Origin: Gemmatimonadaceae bacterium
GTDB taxonomy: Bacteria > Gemmatimonadota > Gemmatimonadetes > Gemmatimonadales > Gemmatimonadaceae
Reading direction: 5' to 3'
Assembly: GCA_025356185.1 (NCBI GenBank)
Contig: JANXUN010000446.1
Span: forward strand, 1-8,726
DNA length: 8,726 nucleotides
Under the pieces are notes generated by a model. The model had not been told where the DNA came from. It saw nothing but the letters and a program-made list of their open reading frames with translations, and did no database searches. Within the stretch, counting starts at the first letter, position 1. Every line of letters starts with the position of its first letter. Positions 1 to 5,952 of this stretch are shown here, in pieces. A program made the position numbers and the translations under genes.

Positions 1-202
1 CGGGAATGCTGATAAACGTGAGCGCTGATGTTTCGCTTGCGACGATCGAAAACAACACAGCCCACCACGGAATCGAACGTTCTGCGACGAAGTATTCAGA
101 CGCCGAGCGCTGACCTCGACCAATCCACATCCCCAGTGCTGTGGTTCCCGCGAGATACGCGAGCAGCACCAACAAATCGATCAGATCAAATCGGCCGGTC
201 AC
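1..202 (-). CDS. Sodium:solute symporter (SSS family), N-terminal fragment
   Basis: The reverse strand reads open from a GTG at 200-202 to the window edge, giving 67 residues. Residues about 5-27 form a first hydrophobic segment. They are followed by SASEYFVAERSIPWW (33-47) and a second hydrophobic stretch containing ASETSALTF (55-63). The pattern of a 'yF-A-R-S-PWW' motif followed by 'ASETSA-TF' is typical of the start of SSS-family sodium-coupled transporters of the inner membrane. The GTG start is supported by GAGGGG five bases upstream, and no ATG fits. The gene begins 12 bases after the stop of the NagB/PIG-L fusion, so the two are very likely co-transcribed. The neighbours suggest an amino-sugar or muropeptide-derived substrate, but the fragment cannot show this. 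SSS members also carry sialic acid, sugars, proline and other solutes. About 85-90% of the gene lies outside the window. Confidence 0.85.
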   Translation of the reverse strand, partial: MTGRFDLIDLLVLLAYLAGTTALGMWIGRGQRSASEYFVAERSIPWWAVLFSIVASETSALTFISIP

Positions 203-207
203 TCGCG

Positions 208-213
208 CCCCTC
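208..213 (-). promoter_or_regulatory. Ribosome binding site of the symporter gene
   Basis: The minus strand reads GAGGGG, five bases before GTG 202. It supports a GTG start for the symporter, which has no usable ATG, and it lies immediately after the stop codon of the upstream fusion gene. Confidence 0.6.
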
Positions 214-214
214 G

Positions 215-2116
215 TTACGCGATGACATACGCTTCCATCGCGAAATATTCGGCGAGCCCTAACCGGTCGAGTTCTGCCGATGTGGCTTTGTTGCGTTGTT
301 CAACGCGCTGCCAAAATTCGCGTTCGTCTTGCCCGGGAAACGGCATCGAGTCTTTTTGCGATTGATGTTTGAAAATCGCTTGGATCTTCAGCGTTAGCTC
401 TTCTTGAGACATCGGGCAGAGCACCGTGGCTTCTGTCACTGGCCATTCCTGCCATGCACCGCGATACAACCAGATTTGCGGTCGTGCAATCGACCCGTCT
501 CCGTACACCTCTTCGACGGCGGCATCGATTGCTTCTTTGCACATGCGATGCGTGCCGTGCGGATCGGACAGATCACCGGCCACAAAAATTAAATCCGGTT
601 TGATCTCGCGCAGCAGCGCCGTAACGATGGCAACGTCCGCGGGCCCGATGGGATCTTTGCGCACTTTACCCGTCTGATAAAACGGCAAATTCAAAAAGCG
701 CGCATGCTCGCGGCCAAGCCCCATCACTTCAATACCGCTTACTGCTTCTGATTCGCGAATGATGCGCTTGATATCCTGAACCTCGGGGATATCGACTTCA
801 CCGGGTCGCTTACGATCGAGGAATGTTCGAACCGTATCAGCGAGTGCACCGGCAGCGCGTCGCTCCGTGCGACTCTCACGCGGGGCATCACCAACGCCCT
901 CGCCATCAAGCCGCTCAAGGAAATCCATGTAGCGTCGCACGTCGTGATCGAATACGGCAATGTTGCCGCTCGTCATATACGCCACCAACATGTCGTTCTG
1001 ATTTTCGACAAACTTGCGGAGAATGCCGCCCATCGAAATGACATCGTCGTCGGGATGCGGCGAAAAGCAGATCACCCGCAAGTTGCGCGGCAGTTTGCTC
1101 TTGCCGCGAATCTTTGCGCCAAGCGCGTTAAAAACGAGACCGTTCACCGCACCAGGCGTGCCATGTCGCGACACCAGCGACGACAAATGGTGTTCCGCGT
1201 AGTCTTGTTCGGTCAGCTTGAGGATCGCCTTGTTCATCTGCTTGGCCAGCCACGTCACGGCGCGCAGTTCTAGCGCGTCGCTCCACTGTACGTCGTCAAC
1301 AATCCACGGCGTGGCGATGCGCGTGAGATCTGCCGCCGCAGCTTCGTCAACATAAAACGTCGTGTTTGCATGTCGCTGCAAGAACGTCGCCGCGACCGCG
1401 CGATCGATCTCGCCTTCGACGGCGCGCCGCACAACGCCCGACTTATGTTCGCCGGTCGCAAGAATGGCGATCTCGCGCGCCTGCAGAATGGTTGCAATGC
1501 CCATCGTCACAGCTTCGCGAGGAACATTCGCTTCGCCAAAAAAGTCCGCCGACGCGTCGCGACGTGTGATGCTGTCCAAATGAATCAAACGCGTCCGGCT
1601 TAACTCGCCGGAACCGGGCTCGTTAAATCCGATGTGTCCCGTCTTACCGATTCCTAAAAGTTGGAAATCGATACCACCAGCCGCGACGATTTGCGCTTCG
1701 TACTCGGCGCACGCCGCATCCATGCGCTCGCGCGGCCACGCACCATCGGGAATGTGCACGTTGGCGGGATCGATATCGACGTGCGAGAACAGATTCTCCC
1801 ACATGAAGCGATGGTAGGAGTGAATGCTCTCCTTCGACATCGGCCAATACTCGTCGAGATTGAACGAGACCACGTTGCGAAAGCTCAGGCCTTCGTCGCG
1901 ATGCAATCGAATGAGCTCACGATAGACACCAATCGGCGTGGATCCGGTCGCGAGTCCCAGCACCACGTGTCGACCGCCATGATGTGCGCGGATGACGGTC
2001 GCCATGCGCGCGGCGACATGACGTGCGAGTTCATCGTGGGTGGTGAGCACCACGGTGCGGATCCGTTCGCGCGCAGTGCTGCCCACGCCGCTCGGCGCAA
2101 TATGAAGTGAAGACAT
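215..2116 (-). CDS. nagB: Glucosamine-6-phosphate deaminase fused to PIG-L de-N-acetylase
   Basis: This is a 633-residue two-domain protein, numbered from the ATG at 2114-2116. Residues about 18-275 match NagB (GlcN-6-P to Fru-6-P plus ammonia): sugar-phosphate loop ATGSTP (56-61), LDEY with the general-base Asp88, and GHIGFNEP with His161 and Glu166. The acid normally two residues before the His (Asp141 in E. coli NagB) is Thr159 here. Residues about 345-575 match PIG-L/LmbE zinc-dependent de-N-acetylases: SPHPDDD (352-358; metal ligands His354 and Asp357, likely base Asp356) and HGTH (520-523; third ligand in this His pair). E. coli NagB alone is 266 residues. There is no signal peptide, so the protein is probably cytoplasmic. 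The frame is open back to 2257, but that extension overlaps the iron-sulfur carrier gene and has no NagB similarity. The chosen ATG has no good Shine-Dalgarno and sits just below a large hairpin, so the exact start is uncertain. The deaminase call is strong; the deacetylase substrate is inferred. Confidence 0.9.
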   Translation of the reverse strand: MSSLHIAPSGVGSTARERIRTVVLTTHDELARHVAARMATVIRAHHGGRHVVLGLATGSTPIGVYRELIRLHRDEGLSFRNVVSFNLDEYWPMSKESIHSYHRFMWENLFSHVDIDPANVHIPDGAWPRERMDAACAEYEAQIVAAGGIDFQLLGIGKTGHIGFNEPGSGELSRTRLIHLDSITRRDASADFFGEANVPREAVTMGIATILQAREIAILATGEHKSGVVRRAVEGEIDRAVAATFLQRHANTTFYVDEAAAADLTRIATPWIVDDVQWSDALELRAVTWLAKQMNKAILKLTEQDYAEHHLSSLVSRHGTPGAVNGLVFNALGAKIRGKSKLPRNLRVICFSPHPDDDVISMGGILRKFVENQNDMLVAYMTSGNIAVFDHDVRRYMDFLERLDGEGVGDAPRESRTERRAAGALADTVRTFLDRKRPGEVDIPEVQDIKRIIRESEAVSGIEVMGLGREHARFLNLPFYQTGKVRKDPIGPADVAIVTALLREIKPDLIFVAGDLSDPHGTHRMCKEAIDAAVEEVYGDGSIARPQIWLYRGAWQEWPVTEATVLCPMSQEELTLKIQAIFKHQSQKDSMPFPGQDEREFWQRVEQRNKATSAELDRLGLAEYFAMEAYVIA

Positions 2117-2118
2117 GC

Positions 2119-2170
2119 TGCAAAATGCACGGGCCCGCGCAACTCGACGAGTGCGCGGGCCCGATTTGCA
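2119..2170 (-). promoter_or_regulatory. Large GC-rich hairpin just upstream of the NagB/PIG-L start
   Basis: GGGCCCGCGC (2131-2140) pairs perfectly with GCGCGGGCCC (2153-2162). Pairs 2130-2163 and 2141-2152 extend the stem, and a short CTCG/CGAG tip lies inside. An outer TGCAAA/TTTGCA pair (2119-2124 with 2165-2170) is separated by an internal loop. On the minus strand the main stem is followed by GTGCATTTTGC and ends two bases before the chosen ATG. It could be a third terminator for the iron-sulfur gene or a structured 5' leader controlling the fusion gene. The inverted repeat is seen directly; its role is inferred. Confidence 0.6.
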
Positions 2171-2184
2171 TTGAAATGAAACGC

Positions 2185-2211
2185 CGTGTTTTTGGCTACG
2201 CCGAAAACACG
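2185..2211 (-). terminator. Second tandem hairpin, terminator-like
   Basis: Bases 2185-2196 pair with 2200-2211 (twelve pairs, one of them a T-G wobble) around a three-base loop. On the minus strand it is followed by GCGTTTCATTTC, a T-rich tail of the kind seen after intrinsic terminators. It abuts the preceding hairpin, sharing base 2211, and has the same GCTACGC tip. It probably backs up termination after the iron-sulfur carrier gene. Confidence 0.55.
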
Positions 2212-2239
2212 CTCTTTCTCCGCTACGCGGAGAAAGAGC
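2211..2239 (-). terminator. Hairpin over the 3' end of the iron-sulfur carrier gene
   Basis: Thirteen perfect base pairs (2211-2223 with 2227-2239) enclose a three-base loop. The TAG stop of the iron-sulfur carrier gene (2223-2225) lies at the tip. On the minus strand the stem is followed by GTGTTTT, so it resembles an intrinsic terminator. It may also protect the mRNA 3' end. The T-run is itself the 5' arm of the next hairpin, so the two could form alternatively or in series. Confidence 0.6.
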
Positions 2240-2579
2240 TCCCGCAGCCGCAGCCACCCGTCGAGTTCGGATTCTTGAACGTGAATCCGGAGCCCTGCAT
2301 GGACGTTACGTAATCGATGACCGTACCCGACAGATACTGCGCGGAGAACGGATCGACGAACACCTTGATGCCGTCGTGATCGAGCACGATGTCGTCTTCG
2401 GCGCTCTTGTCTTCGATCACAAGCCCGTACTTAAAGCCGCTGCATCCGCCGGGCATCACTGACACGCGAAGTCCACCCTGTTCGGCGGTCACGCCTTCGG
2501 CATCCATGAACTTGCGTACTTCGACGGCGGCGACGGACGTGATCACTACCGCCACCTCGGGCTGCTGCATGGTGCTCAT
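2223..2579 (-). CDS. A-type iron-sulfur cluster carrier (ErpA/IscA/SufA family)
   Basis: This 118-residue protein is of the usual length for HesB/IscA-type carriers, which receive Fe-S clusters from a scaffold and pass them to apoproteins in the cytoplasm. All three conserved cysteines are present: Cys46 in GGCSGFKYGL and the C-terminal pair Cys110/Cys112 in GGCGCGSSFS. The VFVDPFSAQYLSGTVIDY segment (73-90) is also characteristic. The start ATG at 2577-2579 has GGAGG seven bases upstream. ErpA, IscA and SufA cannot be separated from sequence alone, and no other isc or suf gene is nearby. A 141-base gap separates it from the serine hydrolase upstream, in which I see no clear terminator or promoter. 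Strong hairpins follow it, so it is probably its own unit. It has no obvious link to the amino-sugar genes around it. Confidence 0.93.
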   Translation of the reverse strand: MSTMQQPEVAVVITSVAAVEVRKFMDAEGVTAEQGGLRVSVMPGGCSGFKYGLVIEDKSAEDDIVLDHDGIKVFVDPFSAQYLSGTVIDYVTSMQGSGFTFKNPNSTGGCGCGSSFSA

Positions 2580-2586
2580 TTCCTAC

Positions 2587-2591
2587 CCTCC
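2587..2591 (-). promoter_or_regulatory. Ribosome binding site of the iron-sulfur carrier gene
   Basis: The minus strand reads GGAGG seven bases before ATG 2579. It favours this start over the in-frame ATG three codons later. Confidence 0.6.
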
Positions 2592-2720
2592 GAAACGATC
2601 GGCTCGCCGGTCTGGCGCGCCTCTCTGTTAATGCGCTTGGCCGTTAAGAATCCGCGGTCGCGGACACCATCCGCCAAGTCGCAAAGGCTACCTGCAAAAT
2701 AGCGAGAGAATTACTCCCGT

Positions 2721-3932
2721 CTAGGGACGCCGAGTCGCAAGGCCCTCAGCGGCAACGACACCTGCCACCACGTCGGCCAGCTCAACTCGTACCCCACTGA
2801 TCTTCCGATTCTCCCTGGTCGGATTGACCCGATTGGTCAACAGGAGGACAAAGACTCCTGTGCCCGGATCCATCCACAGAGAGGTGCCGGTAAAGCCCGT
2901 GTGACCAAACGCACGCGCCGTCATCATATGACCCGACGAGTTGCCCCCCGTCGGCGTTTCCCATCCAAGCGCGCGACGCGAGACCGCGGTGTCTTGCACG
3001 TGCGTAAACAACGCGATCGTTGCTGAGTCGACGATGCGACGATCGTCAAGCGTTCCGAAGCCGAGATACATGCGTGCAAATCGCGCAAGATCACGCCCAG
3101 TCGAGAACAATCCGGCATGGCCTGATACGCCACCCAACATGGCGGCGTTTTCGTCGTGCACTTCGCCGCGCAAATGCCGTTGACGCCATGGATCGATTTC
3201 TGTCGGTGCAATGCGACTGAGCCACTGCGTCGGCGGTAAGTAGCGCGTGTCGCGCATGCCGAGCGGTCCAAACACATGCGCCGTGTCATACTGTGCGAGC
3301 GGTTCGCCGCTCACATGCTCCACCAATTTGCCGAGCAGAATAAATCCGAGATCGCTGTACAAGAATCGCACGCCGGGAGCGGTGTCCGGCGCCGTCGCAT
3401 ACAGCGTGCGCAGTGCGTCTTCTGGCGACACGGCCTCTTTGTACAACGGCCGCCACGCCGGCAGTCCGCCAGAGTGCGTAAGCAAATGTCGAACGGTGAT
3501 ACGCTGCGCTCCCGGTGCGGTCCACTCGGGCAAGTAGCGCACGACCGGTGAATCGAGAACCACTTTTCGCTGCGATACGAGCTGCATCATCGCGCTGGTG
3601 GTACCGATCACTTTCGTAAGCGACGCTAAATCCCACACTGTTTCAGCGTCGGGCTGTTTCGCATCGTCCGCGTCGAGTCGACCCACCCCAACATCAGCGA
3701 TCACGCCGCGCACGGTGCCGACGGCGGCATACGCACCGGGAAACGCTCCATCTGCTACCGCGCGAGTGAGTACTGCCGACATCGAATCGCGCAGCGCCGA
3801 CGCCACTGCAGGACGCACCGACATGTCGCGAGCGTCATGCGGACGATCCTGCCAGGCTGATATCGTCGTCGCTATGAGCGCAACAGCTGAGCCGAACGCC
3901 GCGCCGGAACGCCACGTGGTAATCGTTCTCAC
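2721..3932 (-). CDS. Exported beta-lactamase-fold serine hydrolase, AmiE/YbbE-like
   Basis: This 403-residue protein belongs to the beta-lactamase/class C penicillin-binding-protein superfamily. The nucleophile motif SLTK is at 104-107, the second motif is YSD at 192-194 (usual form YxN), and the third is HTG at 344-346 (usual form KTG). The segment VHDENAAMLGGVSGHAGLFS (258-277) is typical of the YbbE/esterase-like branch. Residues 11-26 are hydrophobic after Arg9, with a plausible signal-peptidase site near Ala26, so the enzyme is probably periplasmic. It starts with GTG inside the last codons of nagZ (4-nt overlap), which implies translational coupling. In B. subtilis the ybbE product, encoded beside namZ and nagZ, is the N-acetylmuramoyl-L-alanine amidase AmiE that removes stem peptides from MurNAc; that role is the best inference here. 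Alternatives are a D-Ala-D-Ala peptidase, an esterase or a true beta-lactamase. The fold is certain and the substrate is not. Confidence 0.85.
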   Translation of the reverse strand: MRTITTWRSGAAFGSAVALIATTISAWQDRPHDARDMSVRPAVASALRDSMSAVLTRAVADGAFPGAYAAVGTVRGVIADVGVGRLDADDAKQPDAETVWDLASLTKVIGTTSAMMQLVSQRKVVLDSPVVRYLPEWTAPGAQRITVRHLLTHSGGLPAWRPLYKEAVSPEDALRTLYATAPDTAPGVRFLYSDLGFILLGKLVEHVSGEPLAQYDTAHVFGPLGMRDTRYLPPTQWLSRIAPTEIDPWRQRHLRGEVHDENAAMLGGVSGHAGLFSTGRDLARFARMYLGFGTLDDRRIVDSATIALFTHVQDTAVSRRALGWETPTGGNSSGHMMTARAFGHTGFTGTSLWMDPGTGVFVLLLTNRVNPTRENRKISGVRVELADVVAGVVAAEGLATRRP

Positions 3933-5887
3933 TTTGCACCACCGGGCGTGGGTGAAACGACGTTGCGCGCAATGCCGTCGCCGCGAACGAAGTATCCGGG
4001 TAGCGTGACCGGCGTGCGGCCGCTGATTATGATGCGGCCGAAGAGCGCACGTGCTGCAGCGCGCTCGAGTGCTTCGCCGCGTCCAAACGTCGCGAGATAG
4101 GTTGGGATTTGTGCCATCTGTCGAATCTGGTAGGGATTACCGCCGGCGACCACCACAAGCGAACCGCGCTTGGCGAGTTTGTTCACAAACTTGGCGATCG
4201 GCGCCGGAATCGCGAGTCGTCCTTCGCCTTCTAGCGTGCGCGTATAGGTGTACACCACGACGCGCGAAATCTTGCGCAGCGATTTTGTCAACGAGTCGAG
4301 CGTGCGTGCTGTCGATTGCGGCGAGAGTCGCGTGACGGACACCTGCGACGACTGCGCGCGCAGCTCATTTGCAAACCAGGTGCCCGACTGCACGTCGTTT
4401 TCGGGTGCAATGGTGATGACGCGCACCGATTGCGACTTGGCGAGCGGGATAAGTGATTGTGCGTCGCGCAACAGCGTGACCGCGTGATCGGCGATGAGTT
4501 GCGCGCTCGCGCGATGTTCGGGCGTCGCCACGCTGTCGCGCGCGGCCGTGAGCGCCACTTGCGGATGCGCGATCGCGCCGGTGCGCAATTTGAGTTCTAA
4601 AATGCGTCGCACGCTCGCATCGATTCGCGCTTCACTCAGGCGACCGCTTGAAACGGCTCCGACGATCGCGTCGACCGCCTTCGAGACGTCCGCAGGCATG
4701 AGCACGATGTCATCGCCGGCCTCGACCGCACGAACCGCGCTCTCCTCGGTGCCATATCCTTTCGCGATCCCTTGCATCGTCATCGCATCCGTAATCGTCA
4801 CGCCGCGAAACTGCAGAGTGTCGCGAAGTAGTCCCTGCATCACGCGCGATGACAGCGTGGCTGGAGTGTTGTCACCGTAGGCATTCGGTAACGCGATGTG
4901 CGCCGTCATCATCCCCGCGGCCCCAGCAGACACCACGGCAGCGAATGGCACCAACTCGACGGCATCGAGTCGCGCACGGTCGACCGTGATCGTTGGAAGC
5001 CCCAAATGTGAGTCGACGTCGGTATCGCCATGTCCTGGAAAATGTTTGGCCGTTGCCGCAACGCCCATGCGCTGCAAGCCGCGCACGAATGCGGCAGATA
5101 ACGCGGCCACCTGCTGGGGATCTTCACCGAACGATCGCGTGTTGATCACAGGGTTCGATGGATTGTTGTTGACATCCACCACCGGCGCGAACGCGAGATG
5201 GATCCCCACTGCGCGCGCCTCGACGGCGGTAATCACTCCGGCCAACTCGGCGTACGCATCGCTTCCAGTAGCGCCGATCGCCATGTTACTGGGCAGCACC
5301 GTCGCGTTTCCGGCAGACATCGTCGACGCGGCAAACACACCACCTTCAAGTCGACCGAGTCCCGGTTCGACATCACTTGCGACCAATAGCGGAATTGATG
5401 CATGTCGTTGCATCGTGTTCACCTTATCCGCGACTTCAATCGGTGACCCGAGTGACATCGTTACGCCGCCCACGTGGTTCTGTTCGATCTCGGCGAGCAC
5501 TTTGAGAAAACCCGGATCGCGTGCGTTGGTGTAGTCACCCAAGACCCAAATCATCACCATTTGTGCGACGCGATCTCGCACGGAGAGCGACTTTATGGTA
5601 CTGTCGATCCACGCGGCATGACGCGCCGGCAGCACGCCGCCTGGAGACAGCGATAACGCGTCAGGAATCGGCAAACGTGTCGGCAAAGGCGTCGCAGTCG
5701 TGCGGGCGTCCGTGACACTGTAGTCAACAATTGTTGGAGTTTGCTGAACAGAAACGATCGACACAGCAGGCGTGGCCGTTGGTCGCACTGGCGGTGCGCA
5801 GACCGCGACGAACGACGAGGCTGCGGTGTACAAGAGGGTTCGCAGGAATTTCGGCACGCCCGGCGAAAGGTAGGGACGGCCGTTCAT
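3929..5887 (-). CDS. nagZ: Exported GH3 beta-N-acetylhexosaminidase (NagZ type)
   Basis: This 652-residue glycoside hydrolase removes non-reducing-end GlcNAc from muropeptides or chito-oligosaccharides. After an N-terminal hydrophobic segment (14-29) and a Pro/Thr-rich linker (31-75), a TIM barrel spans about 95-435. It carries the NagZ signature KHFPGHGDTDVDSH (281-294), whose Asp292/His294 form the acid-base dyad, and the nucleophile Asp367 in TDAMTM. A C-terminal alpha/beta domain (about 460-635) gives the two-domain layout of B. subtilis NagZ (about 640 residues), unlike the single-domain cytoplasmic E. coli enzyme. Cys30 could be a lipidation site, but Val at -1 is not canonical, so a soluble exported form is also possible. 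The ATG at 5887 has no Shine-Dalgarno; GTG at codon 11 is an alternative that gives a shorter, basic n-region. It is divergent from namZ with 65 bases between them and overlaps the serine hydrolase by 4 nt. Confidence 0.92.
   Translation of the reverse strand: MNGRPYLSPGVPKFLRTLLYTAASSFVAVCAPPVRPTATPAVSIVSVQQTPTIVDYSVTDARTTATPLPTRLPIPDALSLSPGGVLPARHAAWIDSTIKSLSVRDRVAQMVMIWVLGDYTNARDPGFLKVLAEIEQNHVGGVTMSLGSPIEVADKVNTMQRHASIPLLVASDVEPGLGRLEGGVFAASTMSAGNATVLPSNMAIGATGSDAYAELAGVITAVEARAVGIHLAFAPVVDVNNNPSNPVINTRSFGEDPQQVAALSAAFVRGLQRMGVAATAKHFPGHGDTDVDSHLGLPTITVDRARLDAVELVPFAAVVSAGAAGMMTAHIALPNAYGDNTPATLSSRVMQGLLRDTLQFRGVTITDAMTMQGIAKGYGTEESAVRAVEAGDDIVLMPADVSKAVDAIVGAVSSGRLSEARIDASVRRILELKLRTGAIAHPQVALTAARDSVATPEHRASAQLIADHAVTLLRDAQSLIPLAKSQSVRVITIAPENDVQSGTWFANELRAQSSQVSVTRLSPQSTARTLDSLTKSLRKISRVVVYTYTRTLEGEGRLAIPAPIAKFVNKLAKRGSLVVVAGGNPYQIRQMAQIPTYLATFGRGEALERAAARALFGRIIISGRTPVTLPGYFVRGDGIARNVVSPTPGGAK
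5725..5736. repeat. 12-bp perfect palindrome inside the 5' part of nagZ
   Basis: CAACAATTGTTG is a perfect inverted repeat. It lies in the linker-coding part of nagZ (about codons 51-54), roughly 150 bases inside that gene and about 220 bases upstream of namZ. It is more AT-rich than its surroundings. It could be a regulator's binding site for the divergent pair or a chance event. The palindrome is certain; the function is speculative. Confidence 0.3.
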
Positions 5888-5952
5888 AGTGTGTTGGCGA
5901 GAGGAGGGACCGAGGCGTCAGGTCGGCGCTTTGGCATCAATCGGAGGAGTGC
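5888..5952. promoter_or_regulatory. Short divergent intergenic region between nagZ and namZ
   Basis: These 65 bases separate two divergent start codons. On the plus strand GGAGGA (5943-5948) lies four bases before GTG 5953 and serves namZ. On the minus strand there is no Shine-Dalgarno before the nagZ ATG. I could not recognise -35/-10 boxes, and 65 bases is tight for two full promoters, so one or both may lie within the opposing coding sequence or use an unusual sigma consensus. Confidence 0.45.

Noticed and set aside
1661..2110. 149-codon plus-strand open frame opposite the NagB domain
   Set aside because: Antisense to a conserved enzyme domain, with no family motif and no ribosome binding site; a consequence of GC-biased codon use.
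2117..2257. N-terminal extension of the NagB/PIG-L reading frame back to 2257
   Set aside because: It would overlap the 3' end of the iron-sulfur carrier gene and run through three hairpins. The added residues are Arg/Ala/Ser-rich with no resemblance to NagB, whose conserved part begins shortly after the ATG at 2116.
2649..2666. Small palindrome TCCGCGGTCGCGGA upstream of the iron-sulfur carrier gene
   Set aside because: Only a five- to six-pair stem with a tiny loop and no T-run. Such GC palindromes are expected by chance here, and no known operator was recognised.
2721..3932. Antibiotic-resistance class C beta-lactamase
   Set aside because: The SxxK fold is present, but the second and third motifs are YSD and HTG, and the VHDENA/GHAGLFS segments and cell-wall gene neighbours fit the AmiE/esterase-like branch better.
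4896..5534. 212-codon plus-strand open frame opposite nagZ
   Set aside because: Antisense shadow of a well-supported GH3 gene. The product is Ser/Thr/Ala-rich low-complexity sequence with no recognisable domain.
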